NCBI RefSeq assembly: GCF_028683095.1
Contig: NZ_JAJUBC010000039.1
Span: 1-45,450, forward strand
Reading direction: 5' to 3'
Length of the DNA stretch: 45,450 nt
From: Enterovibrio gelatinilyticus
GTDB taxonomy: Bacteria; Pseudomonadota; Gammaproteobacteria; Enterobacterales; Vibrionaceae
The position numbers and the translations under genes are program-made. The notes beneath the pieces were generated by a model that was not told the origin of the DNA, ran no database searches, and was given only the letters and a program-made list of their open reading frames with translations. Of the stretch, positions 36,406-45,450 are shown piece by piece; positions within the stretch are counted from its first letter, which is position 1, and each line of letters starts with the position of its first letter.

Positions 36406-39279
36406 TTACAGTGCCGCGATAGTCGCTTTCTGCTCTTCCAGTTTCACCAGTGTTTCTTTGTAGCCATCTAGCTTCGCACGTTCAGCTTCAACTACCGCTT
36501 CTGGTGCTTTAGCAACGAAACCTTGGTTGCCAAGCTTGCCAGCGATACGCTTGATTTCGCCTTCCGTTTTTGCGATTTCTTTGTCTAGACGTGCTAGCTC
36601 TGCATCTTTGTCGATTAGACCAGCCATTGGGATCATCAGCGTAGACTTACCAACCAGTGCAGTTGCACACGCAGGTGTCTCTTCGCCAGCAGACAGAACG
36701 CGAATGCCATCCAGTTTTGCCAAAGACAGTAGAACTTGTTTGTTTGCTTCGAGACGAGCAACGTCTTTCTCGTCCGCGGCTTTCAGCATTACATCAAGCG
36801 CTTTGCTTGGCGCGATGTCGTATTCTGCACGCAGGTTACGAATAGAAGTGATAAACGCTTTTACCCACTCAATGTCTGCAAGTGCATTTTCATCGAACTG
36901 TGCTTCATCATACTGAGGCAATGCTTGCAGCATGATAGTGTCACCTTCAACACCGTTAACTAGCGGCTTCACGCTCTGCCAGATAGATTCGGTGATGTAT
37001 GGCAGCACTGGGTGAGCAAGACGCAATGTCTTCTCAAGTACAGTGATCAATGTGTAACGTGTCGCTTTCTGTTGCGCTTCAGACCCTTTCCAAAGAACCG
37101 GTTTGGTCAGTTCTAAGTACCAGTCACAGAATTGGTTCCAGATGAATTCGTACAGCGTGTTTGCTGCCATATCCAGACGGAAGTTATCAATGTGTGCGTT
37201 GAAGTCTTTTGCTGCCAGTTGGAACTGAGATTCAATCCACTTGTCTGCCAGTGAGAATTCCATCGCGTCGCGCTGTTCTTGAGACAAAGAGGTGCCGCAA
37301 TCTTGGTCTTCTGTATTCATTAGTACGTAACGGCTAGCGTTCCATAGCTTGTTACAGAAGTTACGGTAACCTTCAAGGCGCTTCATATCCCAGTTGATGT
37401 CACGGCCGGTAGAGGCCATAGCTGCTAGGGTGAAACGCAGTGCGTCTGTACCGTAAGGTTCGATGCCGCCTTCAAAGGCTTTACGGGTGTTCTTTTCAAT
37501 CTTGGCTGCAAGTTGAGGCTGCATCATGTTGCCACAACGTTTCTCAACAAGAGATTCCAGATCAATACCGTCGATCATGTCGATAGGGTCAAGCACGTTG
37601 CCCTTTGATTTCGACATTTTGTCACCGTTCTCATCACGGATAAGACCCGTAACGTAAACGGTTTTGAATGGCACTTGTGATTTGCCGTTTTCGTCTTTAC
37701 AGAAGTGCATGGTCATCATGATCATGCGAGCAACCCAGAAGAAGATGATGTCAAAACCGGTGACCAATACGTCAGACGGGTGGAAGGTTTTCAGATCTGG
37801 GGTCTGCTCAGGCCAGCCTTGTGTACCGAACGTCCACAGTGCAGATGAGAACCAAGTATCCAGTACATCGTCGTCTTGGCGAAGTACAACAACGGGTGCA
37901 AGGTTGTTTTGTTCACGCACTTCTTCTTCGCTGCGACCAACATAGACGTTACCGTCGTTGTCATACCATGCAGGAATGCGGTGACCCCACCAAAGCTGGC
38001 GAGAGATACACCAATCTTGAATGTCACGCATCCAAGAGAAGTACATATTTTCGTATTGCTTAGGCACGAATTGAATGTCGCCATTCTCTACGGCTTCAAC
38101 CGCTGGTTTTGCCAGTGTTGCAGCACGTACGTACCATTGGTCAGTCAGCATTGGCTCAATGACCACGCCACCACGGTCACCGTAAGGCACGGTTAGATCG
38201 TGATCTTTGATTTCTTCAAGCAGGCCTAGCGTGTCAAACTCCGCAACGATCGCTTTACGTGCAGCGAAACGTTCCATGCCGCGGTAAGCTTCTGGAAGCT
38301 CCGTGCCATAAATATCGCTTGCTTCGCCGTTGGTGTTGAACACTTCAGCGCTGTCACGGATGTCAGCATTGAAGGTCAGAATGTTGATCATTGGCAATTG
38401 GTGACGTTTACCAACTTCGTAGTCATTGAAATCGTGCGCAGGGGTGATCTTCACACAACCTGTGCCTTTCTCCATGTCTGCGTGCTCATCGCCCACGATA
38501 GGGATACGACGATTCACGATTGGCAGCATGATTTCTTTGCCAATCAGTGCTTTGTAGCGTGGATCTTCAGGGTTTACTGCAACGCCTGTGTCACCCAGCA
38601 TGGTTTCTGGACGTGTAGTCGCAACAACAATGTAGTCTTTACCGTCTGCTGTTTTTACGCCGTCAGCCAATGGGTAACGGAAATGCCACATATAGCCTTT
38701 GACGTCTTTGTTTTCTACCTCTAGGTCAGAAATTGCGGTGTGCAGTTTCGGATCCCAGTTAACCAGACGCTTACCACGGTAGATAAGATCTTCTTGGAAA
38801 AGGCGAACGAACACTTCCTGAACGGCATTAGATAGGCCGTCGTCCATGGTGAATCGTTCACGATCCCAGTCGACAGATGCGCCAAGACGGCGAAGCTGCT
38901 TGGTGATGGTGCCACCTGATTCAGCTTTCCATTCCCAGATCTTGTCGATGAAGGCATCACGACCGTAATCGTGCTTAGTTTTGCCTTCTTCTGCTGCGAT
39001 CTTGCGCTCAACAACCATTTGCGTCGCGATACCTGCGTGGTCGGTACCTACCTGCCAAAGGGTGTTTTTGCCTTTCATGCGTTCGCAACGGATCAAGGTA
39101 TCCATGATGGTATCTTGGAATGCGTGACCCATGTGAAGGCTACCAGTGACGTTTGGTGGCGGGATCATGATGCTGTACGCATCTTTTGATGTGTCACCAT
39201 GAGGCTTGAAGTAACCGGCCTCTTCCCAGCGCTGGTACAGCGCTTTTTCAATCGATGTTGGGTTGTATGTCTTTTCCAT
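36406..39279 (-). CDS. valS: Valyl-tRNA synthetase
   Basis: Charges tRNA-Val. 957 residues, class I enzyme. HIGH motif as [13 protein letters not shown] (about 37-49), the CP1 editing domain ([17 protein letters not shown], about 220), [16 protein letters not shown] (about 420), KMSKSKGN (about 556-563), anticodon-binding domain and a C-terminal coiled-coil tRNA-binding arm ([16 protein letters not shown] ... to the end). Starts ATG 39277-39279, 24 bases after holC, with which it is probably cotranscribed. Same order as E. coli. Confidence 0.99.
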   Translation of the reverse strand: MEKTYNPTSIEKALYQRWEEAGYFKPHGDTSKDAYSIMIPPPNVTGSLHMGHAFQDTIMDTLIRCERMKGKNTLWQVGTDHAGIATQMVVERKIAAEEGKTKHDYGRDAFIDKIWEWKAESGGTITKQLRRLGASVDWDRERFTMDDGLSNAVQEVFVRLFQEDLIYRGKRLVNWDPKLHTAISDLEVENKDVKGYMWHFRYPLADGVKTADGKDYIVVATTRPETMLGDTGVAVNPEDPRYKALIGKEIMLPIVNRRIPIVGDEHADMEKGTGCVKITPAHDFNDYEVGKRHQLPMINILTFNADIRDSAEVFNTNGEASDIYGTELPEAYRGMERFAARKAIVAEFDTLGLLEEIKDHDLTVPYGDRGGVVIEPMLTDQWYVRAATLAKPAVEAVENGDIQFVPKQYENMYFSWMRDIQDWCISRQLWWGHRIPAWYDNDGNVYVGRSEEEVREQNNLAPVVVLRQDDDVLDTWFSSALWTFGTQGWPEQTPDLKTFHPSDVLVTGFDIIFFWVARMIMMTMHFCKDENGKSQVPFKTVYVTGLIRDENGDKMSKSKGNVLDPIDMIDGIDLESLVEKRCGNMMQPQLAAKIEKNTRKAFEGGIEPYGTDALRFTLAAMASTGRDINWDMKRLEGYRNFCNKLWNASRYVLMNTEDQDCGTSLSQEQRDAMEFSLADKWIESQFQLAAKDFNAHIDNFRLDMAANTLYEFIWNQFCDWYLELTKPVLWKGSEAQQKATRYTLITVLEKTLRLAHPVLPYITESIWQSVKPLVNGVEGDTIMLQALPQYDEAQFDENALADIEWVKAFITSIRNLRAEYDIAPSKALDVMLKAADEKDVARLEANKQVLLSLAKLDGIRVLSAGEETPACATALVGKSTLMIPMAGLIDKDAELARLDKEIAKTEGEIKRIAGKLGNQGFVAKAPEAVVEAERAKLDGYKETLVKLEEQKATIAAL

Positions 39280-39303
39280 AGCGCTCTTGATGGATCGTGT
39301 GAT

Positions 39304-39753
39304 TTAGGACATGTCATCAATGGCAAGGGTTCGCATTTGTCGCCCTGCCATTCTGTAAATTTTGTAGCGCTCTCGCGCTTGCTGCTTGAGAGTTTCTTCG
39401 CAAGGCACGAAGTCTACCACTTGTGCAAAGGAAGGCGCAAAAATTGCTGCTTCTTCGGCCAAATTTATCAGCACATTTCGGTGTCCTGAATGTCTGACAC
39501 CTGACCAGCCAATCTCAACTTGCGCACCACCTCTTGGGCCTTCGCCTACAAGATTATGCGGGACAAAGTGATCGGGAGACTGTTGCCAGAGATATTCGTC
39601 GACGGTTTCTGCTTGAGATTTGTCGCTCGCAGAAATGTAAACCTTCATACCTTGTTGAGAAAAATGCGCAGAAAGTTGGCAGGCTTTTTCCACCATGCGA
39701 TCTTGGTGGTTGGTATGGGTATCATCCAATAAATAGAAGGTTGCCAGTGCCAT
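39304..39753 (-). CDS. holC: DNA polymerase III chi subunit
   Basis: Chi links the clamp-loader to SSB during replication. 149 residues, starting MALATFYLL, with ACQLSAHFSQQGMKVYI, a WQQSPDHFVPHNL segment and the C-terminal RYKIYRMAGRQ typical of HolC. Lies upstream of valS with a 24-base gap and downstream of pepA, as in E. coli. Confidence 0.95.
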   Translation of the reverse strand: MALATFYLLDDTHTNHQDRMVEKACQLSAHFSQQGMKVYISASDKSQAETVDEYLWQQSPDHFVPHNLVGEGPRGGAQVEIGWSGVRHSGHRNVLINLAEEAAIFAPSFAQVVDFVPCEETLKQQARERYKIYRMAGRQMRTLAIDDMS

Positions 39754-39851
39754 ATTCGCGTTTCTCTCTTAAGCCGTATTAACGTATCTCAGTGTGCGGT
39801 GAGTCAGAATCAAAATCTATTGCTTTTTGTTTCTTTGCTCTCGTTGCAAAC

Positions 39852-39885
39852 GAAAAGAGGGGGCTTTGTCAGCCCCCTCTTTTCA
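39852..39885 (-). terminator. Terminator of pepA
   Basis: Long stem AAAAGAGGGGGCT/AGCCCCCTCTTTT (39853-39865 with 39871-39883), followed on the - strand by a short T-rich run. Lies 14 bases past the pepA stop and separates it from holC. Confidence 0.85.
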
Positions 39886-39898
39886 GTGTGGATAAATG

Positions 39899-41407
39899 TT
39901 ACTCCACGGTCTCAAGGCCAGAACGGTTCAGCAAGAACTGGACGAGCAGTGGGACAGGACGACCCGTCGCGCCTTTATTTGCGCCACCACGGAACGAAGT
40001 ACCCGCGACATCAAGGTGTGCCCAGTTGTATTTCTTCGCAAAGCGAGACAAGAAACAACCAGCAACGATAGTGCCGCCGCCAGGGCTACCAATGTTCGCC
40101 ATATCTGCAAACGGGCTCTTCAGCTGCTCTTGGTACTCTTCTGTCATCGGCAGACGCCACGCGCGGTCACCCGCTTGTTCTGATGCGTTCACAATCTCAT
40201 GTGCCAGAGGGTTGTGGTTAGAGACCAAGCCACTGATATGGTGGCTTAGCGCCACAATGCATGCGCCTGTCAGCGTTGCAACGTCAACCACGCATTCTGG
40301 TTCGTAACGTTCGACATAGGTTAACGCATCACAAAGTACCAAACGGCCTTCAGCATCGGTGTTGAGCACTTCAACGGTTTGACCTGACATTGTGGTCACG
40401 ATGTCGCCTGGGCGGTAAGCATTGCCATCAGGCATGTTTTCACAACCAGCAAGCACGCCGACTACGTTGATTGGTAAATCAAGTTTTGCGAGCGATTTCA
40501 TCGTGCCAAATACGGATGCAGCACCACACATGTCGTACTTCATTTCGTCCATGCTTGCTGGTGGCTTCAGAGAGATACCACCCGCATCAAAGGTTAAACC
40601 CTTACCCACCAATACGATAGGTTTCGCATCTGGGTCTGGGTGGCCTTTGTATTCCATGATCGACATGAATGATTCATTACGAGAACCTTGACCAACCGCT
40701 AGGTATGACGTCATGCCTAGTTCTTTCATTTCTTGCTCACCAATGATCTTGGTGCTGACTTTATCAAAGTCATCAGCAAGACGGCGTGCTTGAGAAGCTA
40801 GGTAAGCTGGGTTCGCAACGTTTGGTGGCATGTTGCCAAGATCTTTACATGCTCTTACGCCTGATGCGACAGCAAGGCCATGGGCAATGGCACGCTCGCC
40901 AAGGTTTAGCTCGCGACGCGTAGGAACGTTAAACACCAATTTACGTAGTGGACGACGGGTTTCCGGCTTCACACTCTTAAATTGATTAAAGGTATATAGG
41001 CTGTCTTTGGTGCTTTCTACTGCCTGGCGTACCTTCCAATAAGTATCACGACCTTTAACGTGAAGTTCAGTCAGGAAACAAACTGCTTCCATTGAACCCG
41101 TCTCGTTTAAGGTGTTGATGGTGTTTTTGATGATCTCTTTGTATTGACGCTCACCCAGTTCACGCTCTTTACCGCAGCCCACTAACAGTACGCGCTCAGA
41201 CAGTACGTTAGGAACATGATGCAGAAGTAGCATCTGCCCTGGCTTGCCTTCTAGATCGCCACGACGCAAAAGACTACTGATGTAACCATCGCTGATTTTG
41301 TCGAGTTGCTCCGCTACAGGTGATAAGCGGCGTGGTTCAAACACACCGACGACGATACATGCGCTGCGCTGCTTCTCGGGACTCCCGCTTTTTACACTGA
41401 ACTCCAT
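39899..41407 (-). CDS. pepA: Leucyl aminopeptidase (multifunctional PepA/XerP type)
   Basis: Hexameric M17 zinc/manganese aminopeptidase; in E. coli PepA also binds DNA in Xer recombination and at carAB. 502 residues. Metal and catalytic signatures: [16 protein letters not shown] (K, D near 270), DMCGAASV (about 293) and [10 protein letters not shown] (about 352-361). ATG 41405-41407 has a strong AGGAGT. It is divergent from lptF across about 190 bases, the E. coli arrangement. Whether this copy has the DNA-binding role cannot be judged here. Confidence 0.98.
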   Translation of the reverse strand: MEFSVKSGSPEKQRSACIVVGVFEPRRLSPVAEQLDKISDGYISSLLRRGDLEGKPGQMLLLHHVPNVLSERVLLVGCGKERELGERQYKEIIKNTINTLNETGSMEAVCFLTELHVKGRDTYWKVRQAVESTKDSLYTFNQFKSVKPETRRPLRKLVFNVPTRRELNLGERAIAHGLAVASGVRACKDLGNMPPNVANPAYLASQARRLADDFDKVSTKIIGEQEMKELGMTSYLAVGQGSRNESFMSIMEYKGHPDPDAKPIVLVGKGLTFDAGGISLKPPASMDEMKYDMCGAASVFGTMKSLAKLDLPINVVGVLAGCENMPDGNAYRPGDIVTTMSGQTVEVLNTDAEGRLVLCDALTYVERYEPECVVDVATLTGACIVALSHHISGLVSNHNPLAHEIVNASEQAGDRAWRLPMTEEYQEQLKSPFADMANIGSPGGGTIVAGCFLSRFAKKYNWAHLDVAGTSFRGGANKGATGRPVPLLVQFLLNRSGLETVE

Positions 41408-41600
41408 GCGTACTCCTACATCCTAAAGACAAGTGAGGCTAAATGTTGGATAATGCCCGCTTTATTGGCACTCGATTTCTTGTTCGAGGTAATTTGAATT
41501 AAGCAGGTCAACACTTGGCCGAAAGATTAAAAAATAACTCATTTACCCAAAAACTATAGCGATTCGAGTAAAAAAACAAGTTTTCTAAAGGTAAAACGCC

Positions 41601-42701
41601 GTGATTATTGTTCGGTATTTGATCCGAGAGACAGTGAAAACACAACTTGCTGTGTTGTTTGTGCTTTTTCTGGTCTTTTTTAGTCAGAAGTTTATTCGTG
41701 TACTGGCAAACGCTACAGATGGCTCAATTCCGGGTAGCGATGTGTTAACTCTTGTGGGCCTTTACATGCCATCAATGGCGATGTTAATGCTGCCACTTAG
41801 TCTTTATATAGGGATTTTGATTACTTTCGGGCGTCTCTATGCCGAAAGTGAGATTACAGTGATGAATGCGACTGGGATTGGGAACAAATTTCTCATCCAT
41901 GCTGCGTTGTATTTGGCACTGATTACTGGCGCTGTTGCGGCGTTTAACGCACTGTGGCTGACCCCTTGGGCGAATGACAAAGAAATTAAAGTGATGGAAA
42001 GCCTCGAGTCTGATTCAGGGCTTGAGCTTTTGGTGCAAGGACAAATTCAAACCACGCCAGATGGCCAGGCTGTTGTGTATGTCAACGAAATCACTGAGAG
42101 CGGACAGAACTTACACAATGTCTTTATTGCCCAGCCAGTTCCTCGCGGAACGATGCGTCCGAATGTGATTGTTGCTGAAAAAGGCTTCGTTTCGGAGCTC
42201 CCGGATGGGCGTCAGGTGTTGGATCTGAATACCGGTGTTCGTTACGAAGGTATCCCAACACGATTGGATTACACCGTCACAGACTATGAAAACTACCAGG
42301 TGTTGATTGGTCAGAGGGAAGTGCGTCAAAAGCACCGTGACTGGGATGCAATGCCGACAGTCGCCTTAATTGATGAACCGTCAGCACCGGCACAGGCGGA
42401 ATTGCAATGGCGAATCTCATTGGTGCTTTGTATTCCATTGATGACGATGATTGTGGTGCCCTTATCTTCGGTGAACCCACGCCAAGGTCGTTTTGCGAAG
42501 TTATTCCCAGCAGTACTTATATATCTGACTTACTTCCTGGCTATCAGTGCGGCAAAGTCTGCTATCGAAGAAGGCACGTTAAAGCCTGAAATTGGTCTGT
42601 GGAGTATCAATATACTTGCCTTGTTGGTGGCAGTAGCGCTGATCAGTTGGGATACGTTGCCGATGCGGAAAATGAGATATCGACTGAGGAGAGCCGCTTA
42701 A
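41601..42701 (+). CDS. lptF: LPS export ABC permease LptF
   Basis: Inner-membrane permease half that, with LptG and LptB2, extracts LPS and passes it to LptC/LptA. 366 residues, the E. coli length. Six membrane segments: two or three before about residue 120 and the rest after about 270, with a periplasmic beta-jellyroll between. GTG start at 41601. Its stop overlaps the lptG ATG by one base, indicating translational coupling. Confidence 0.97.
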   Translation: MIIVRYLIRETVKTQLAVLFVLFLVFFSQKFIRVLANATDGSIPGSDVLTLVGLYMPSMAMLMLPLSLYIGILITFGRLYAESEITVMNATGIGNKFLIHAALYLALITGAVAAFNALWLTPWANDKEIKVMESLESDSGLELLVQGQIQTTPDGQAVVYVNEITESGQNLHNVFIAQPVPRGTMRPNVIVAEKGFVSELPDGRQVLDLNTGVRYEGIPTRLDYTVTDYENYQVLIGQREVRQKHRDWDAMPTVALIDEPSAPAQAELQWRISLVLCIPLMTMIVVPLSSVNPRQGRFAKLFPAVLIYLTYFLAISAAKSAIEEGTLKPEIGLWSINILALLVAVALISWDTLPMRKMRYRLRRAA

Positions 42702-43774
42702 TGTTTAAGATCCTCGACCTTTACATTGGGCGAACCATCATAGCGACGACCTCGCTTTGTTTGGCAACGCTGGTGGGGTTGTCAGCCATTATCAAATTCG
42801 TAGAGCAATTGCGTTCGGTCGGTGAAGGTGCTTTTACCATGATGACTGCCGTGCAATACGTGATGTTAAGTATGCCTCGTGATATCGAGATGTTCTTTCC
42901 GATGGCGGTGTTGCTTGGCGCGTTGATTGGCCTAGGAACATTGGCGTCTAGCTCTGAGCTTGTTGTTATGCAAGCCTCGGGTTTTTCAAAACTCGATATT
43001 GGTCTCTCCGTATTGAAAACCGCGATGCCGCTTATGCTAATAGTGCTGGCGCTTGGCCAATGGGGCGCACCTGATGCACAAAAGGCAGCGCGTGAGCTAA
43101 GAGCATTCGCGAAGTCTGGCGGTAATGTCATGTCAGTTCGTAGCGGCGTATGGGCGAAAGACGGTTCAGACTTCATCTATATTGCACGTACTGATCAGAA
43201 AGAGTCTTTAACAGGCGTGAACATATGGAAGTTTGAGGGTGACCAAGAATTAAAGACCATGGTGTTTGCGGAGAAAGGGACATATCTGGATAAAGACAGC
43301 TGGATGTTGAGCAACGTAACCATCACCCATTTTGAAGGTCCGGTTAAAATCAGTGAAACCGAGCAAGAGCAATTAGCTTGGAGAACGACGTTGACCCCTG
43401 AAAAGCTCTCTATTGTGACGGTCAAACCTGAAGAGCTTTCGTTGAGTGGGGTATACAGTTACGTGGATTACCTCAAGGCCTCTGAACAGGATGCTTCTCG
43501 CTATGAACTCGCGTTGTGGCGCAAAGTCCTACAGCCTCTTTCTATTGGGGTAATGATGTTGCTGGCACTGAGTTTCGTCTTTGGGCCGCTGCGTTCTGTG
43601 ACAATGGGGGCTCGAGTACTCTCAGGTGTCATTTTCGGTTTTGCGTTCTACATTTCTAACGAGGTGTTCGGGCCATTGACCTTGGTTTACAATTTACCGC
43701 CATTTTTTGGTGCAGTGGCACCCAGTTTGGCGTTTATCGGTGTGACGCTCTATTTGCTTAATAGAAAGCTCTAG
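42701..43774 (+). CDS. lptG: LPS export ABC permease LptG
   Basis: Partner of LptF. 357 residues from ATG 42701 (MFKILDLYIGRTII), which overlaps the last base of the lptF TAA. Membrane segments at about 12-33, 60-85, 95-120 and three near the C-terminus; the periplasmic domain between holds SGVWAKDGSDFIYIART, a conserved LptG stretch. The frame is open upstream to 42599 but that part overlaps lptF and is not used. Confidence 0.97.
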   Translation: MFKILDLYIGRTIIATTSLCLATLVGLSAIIKFVEQLRSVGEGAFTMMTAVQYVMLSMPRDIEMFFPMAVLLGALIGLGTLASSSELVVMQASGFSKLDIGLSVLKTAMPLMLIVLALGQWGAPDAQKAARELRAFAKSGGNVMSVRSGVWAKDGSDFIYIARTDQKESLTGVNIWKFEGDQELKTMVFAEKGTYLDKDSWMLSNVTITHFEGPVKISETEQEQLAWRTTLTPEKLSIVTVKPEELSLSGVYSYVDYLKASEQDASRYELALWRKVLQPLSIGVMMLLALSFVFGPLRSVTMGARVLSGVIFGFAFYISNEVFGPLTLVYNLPPFFGAVAPSLAFIGVTLYLLNRKL

Positions 43775-43850
43775 CCGATAAAGTGAAAGTTGTGGAAGGT
43801 TAAGCGATTTTTTAGTCGTAACCAATAACGATACCCAATAACAGAACGAC

Positions 43851-43882
43851 AAAAAGAGGGAGCCAAAAGGCTCCCTCTTTTA
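43851..43882. terminator. Bidirectional terminator between lptG and the RDD gene
   Basis: Stem GAGGGAGCC/GGCTCCCTC (43856-43864 with 43869-43877), A5 on the left, T-rich on the right; convergent genes. Confidence 0.9.
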
Positions 43883-43918
43883 TTATCAAACCGGTGGAGT
43901 ATCAGACGTCGCTGTAAG

Positions 43919-44395
43919 TCAGTCGATTTTGACCATTTGACAGTTCGCGAAGTGGTCTTGAAATGATCGATTGTTACGGTCAAATAGGGCGAGTAAGTTG
44001 CCTGCACCTAAACATGAAGTTGCCATGCGAATCAGTGATTGGGTAAACGTGACATTCCCACCAAACTCGCTAATGAGTTGAAGCTTCCAAGCTTTCATGC
44101 CAACAGTCTGGCCTGCCTTTGACCAAAAGTAGCCATAAAAAGCTGATGCGACAGCAAACACATAAAGAGTAAACAGGGGACTGACCATTGGATTGCGAGT
44201 GAGATAATCCCCAACATCGACATAACCTTCAATTGAAAAACCAAATTGAATCGCAATAGCAAAACCACCGACCACCACACCAATGGCTAACATCTCCACG
44301 GCAGCAAGCACGAGAAGGTCATATAACCATGCGCCCATACGACGAAAAAAGCTTGCGCCTTTGGGGACACTGTATTGAATTGAAGATTGAGACAT
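43919..44395 (-). CDS. RDD-family membrane protein
   Basis: Small membrane protein of unknown function. 158 residues, with the family features RRMGAWLYDLLVL (R and D near 19 and 25), three membrane segments (about 23-50, 72-95, and a weaker one near 125-140), and GQTVGMKAWKLQLISEFGG followed by RMATSCLGAGNLLALFDRNNRSFQDHFA. The RDD name comes from a conserved Arg and two Asp. ATG 44393-44395. Lies downstream of (convergent with) lptFG. Confidence 0.88.
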   Translation of the reverse strand: MSQSSIQYSVPKGASFFRRMGAWLYDLLVLAAVEMLAIGVVVGGFAIAIQFGFSIEGYVDVGDYLTRNPMVSPLFTLYVFAVASAFYGYFWSKAGQTVGMKAWKLQLISEFGGNVTFTQSLIRMATSCLGAGNLLALFDRNNRSFQDHFANCQMVKID

Positions 44396-44537
44396 CTTTC
44401 TGTCCTAAAATTGAGTATATGCAGAGTCTACCAGCCTTAGCGGTGATGTTGAATGCATAAAAATGCTCCCATTTGAGCGTATTTATAGCAGGCTGGCGAA
44501 AAAAGAAACGGTTGAACAAAAATAATGAATTAGGGGG

Positions 44538-44565
44538 TTGCGCTGTAGTTCGGCTTGCGTATAAT
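44538..44565 (+). promoter_or_regulatory. Promoter of the tRNA-Leu gene
   Basis: -35 TTGCGC (44538-44543), 16-base spacer, perfect -10 TATAAT (44560-44565), with a GC-rich stretch (CAGCC) right after. The mature 5' end of the tRNA is 12 bases past the -10 box. Confidence 0.75.
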
Positions 44566-44576
44566 CAGCCTCACTT

Positions 44577-44662
44577 GCCCGGGTGGCGAAATTGGTAGAC
44601 GCAGCGGATTCAAAATCCGCCGGTGAATAACTGTGCCGGTTCAAGTCCGGCCCCGGGCACCA
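44577..44662 (+). tRNA. tRNA-Leu, anticodon CAA
   Basis: 86 bases including an encoded CCA. Acceptor stem GCCCGGG pairs exactly with CCCGGGC; D-arm TGGCGAAATTGGTAGAC; anticodon stem GCGGA/TCCGC with loop TTCAAAA giving anticodon CAA (reads UUG); long variable arm; T-arm with GGTTCAAGTCC. The long variable arm and discriminator A identify leucine. No duplicate of the 3' end was seen in the window, so no integrated element is evident. Confidence 0.97.
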
Positions 44663-44670
44663 ATTTCCGG

Positions 44671-44703
44671 AAAAGCCCCAGTCGAAAGACTGGGGCTTTT
44701 TTC
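44671..44703 (+). terminator. Terminator of the tRNA-Leu gene
   Basis: Long stem AAAAGCCCCAGTC/GACTGGGGCTTTT around a GAAA tetraloop (44671-44683 with 44688-44700), followed by more T, 8 bases after the tRNA. Confidence 0.93.
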
Positions 44704-44994
44704 GTTCTATGCATTCAAGATTATGCGTTAACCTTTCTACTTCTACTTCCAACAGTTCGTATCTTCTATATAGCAAAGAGCCTGTGAATTGATGTTTATT
44801 TGAAGATAATCATCAAGGGTGCTGTGCGTTGAAGTCATTGACCATTTCTCTTCTCTATATACACCCAACTAACCTTAAAGCCTCCCTTCGACGAGTTTAC
44901 TGAGGCCGTGCTCGGTGTTATCCCTTTTTGATGGAGTTCACTACACCAAAAAAGGACGCTTTGATCATAACGTCAGTAAGCCTTGCTGAATCCT

Positions 44995-45020
44995 GCATCT
45001 TCAGGTTGGTGGGGTATACC
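44995..45020 (+). repeat. Copy of a 26-base dispersed repeat
   Basis: Starts GCATCTTCAGGTTGGTGGGG, ends TATACC; 18 of 26 match the opposite-strand copy at 34037-34062. The preceding CTGAATCCT lets CTGAA pair with the internal TTCAG. Confidence 0.45.
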
Positions 45021-45144
45021 ATTCCGAGTTAAGGCGGTTTCGTGTCAATGTTGCCGTGTCTTATTAAAGCATGGCGTTTTTGTCATGAAGCATCTCGTTA
45101 ATGGACTTCAATTGCTGAAACTGAACAGAGAGATTTTTTTGGTA

Positions 45145-45181
45145 TAGATAGACAGTTCGATTTGTTTGAACGCACTATCTA
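45145..45181. repeat. Composite inverted repeat upstream of the rRNA promoter
   Basis: TAGATAG (45145-45151) pairs with CTATCTA (45175-45181); inside, GTTC pairs with GAAC across a 9-base loop, with 3-base unpaired strands (ACA, GCA) between the two stems. No T-run follows. About 225 bases upstream of the rRNA -10 box. Confidence 0.55.
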
Positions 45182-45383
45182 GAGATGTATAACTGTGTAC
45201 TTAAGATAGGTTTCTCACGCAGCTGTGAGGAATTCATGTTGTTTCCAGAGGTTTTGGTGTGCTTCTAAGATAGCAACTAGAGGTGAAACTGGTAAAAACA
45301 GCGTAAATAATCGTCTCTTTTGGGTGTTTTGATGAAAAAGTGAACGGTTGAGTCGATTTTATAAAGTTATTTGTATTTTGCTA

Positions 45384-45450
45384 TTGCCAACGTGATCGAT
45401 CTCTCTATAATGCGGCCCATCGACACGGAACACGGCGAGTTAAGCCAGTG
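45384..45450 (+). promoter_or_regulatory. Ribosomal RNA operon P1-type promoter (operon beyond window)
   Basis: -35 TTGCCA (45384-45389), 16-base spacer, perfect -10 TATAAT (45406-45411), then GCGGCCCATCGACACGGAAC, close to the E. coli rrn P1 discriminator and start region (TATAATGCGCC...TGACACGGAACAACGGC). AT-rich sequence upstream fits an UP element. The GC-rich discriminator is the feature that makes such promoters sensitive to ppGpp. The 16S gene should lie a few hundred bases to the right. Confidence 0.85.

Larger units (their letters stand above)
44704..45383. other. Gene-free stretch between tRNA-Leu and the rRNA promoter
   Basis: No credible gene seen in about 680 bases. It contains a dispersed-repeat copy (44995-45020), a composite inverted repeat (45145-45181), a smaller one CTCAC-GCAGCT-GTGAG (45214-45229), and an AT-rich tail (about 45300-45383) that fits an rRNA promoter's UP element. 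Confidence 0.6.

Noticed and set aside
39792-40307. 171-codon frame antisense to pepA
   Set aside because: Lies opposite a fully conserved M17 peptidase C-terminus and has no independent coding signs.
44577-44662. tRNA-Leu(CAA) as an integration site for a mobile element
   Set aside because: No integrase gene and no second copy of the tRNA 3' end seen in the window; the flanks look undisturbed.

Overview
The window reads as an ordinary chromosomal segment of a marine gammaproteobacterium, most probably a member of Vibrionaceae (Vibrio, Grimontia, Enterovibrio or Photobacterium relatives). The basis is the protein-level resemblance to Vibrio and E. coli core genes, the E. coli-like gene order in two blocks, GspA/GspB of the Vibrio-Aeromonas type, and an arginine deiminase gene beside argF. 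Genus cannot be fixed from the sequence alone. Gene density is high, most transcription units end in clear intrinsic terminators, and no phage, insertion sequence, integron or CRISPR array was found.

Block 1 (about 1-26.4 kb) is the cca/glnE/hldE/tolC/parEC neighbourhood: cca; a fused GspA-GspB type II secretion assembly protein; a YgiM-like SH3 protein; a Pit phosphate transporter with its PhoU-like partner; a YgiF-like CYTH-CHAD triphosphatase; a voltage-gated-type potassium channel; a chemoreceptor; glnE; lpxL; hldE; tolC; a co-directional run nudF-yqiB-cpdA-yqiA-parE-parC; and plsC. Envelope themes recur: lipid A acylation (lpxL), LPS heptose (hldE), phospholipid (plsC), export (tolC, gspAB).

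Block 2 (about 26.4-44.4 kb) begins with idi and ridA, then pyrBI preceded by a UMP-type attenuator with a U-rich leader peptide, argF, and arcA (arginine deiminase). argF, arcA and pyrB are linked by carbamoyl phosphate and citrulline chemistry. Next come rraB, a MarR-GNAT fusion at the yjgM position, an AT-rich yjgN-like membrane gene, a small duplicated DUF2061 membrane protein with a probable Fur box in its promoter, then valS-holC, pepA, and the divergent lptF-lptG pair. The order argF-rraB-yjgM-yjgN-valS-holC-pepA-lptFG is that of E. coli.

The right end (44.4-45.45 kb) has an RDD-family membrane protein, a tRNA-Leu(CAA) gene with its own promoter and terminator, a gene-free stretch with hairpins and a short dispersed repeat, and, in the last 100 bases, a near-canonical ribosomal RNA P1 promoter. 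An rRNA operon therefore very probably starts just outside the window.

I found no convincing wholly new multi-gene system. The most worthwhile leads are the Fur-box/DUF2061 duplication, the single-chain GspAB, the pyrBI leader, the unexplained hairpins around arcA-rraB and upstream of the rRNA promoter, and the compositionally odd yjgN-like gene.
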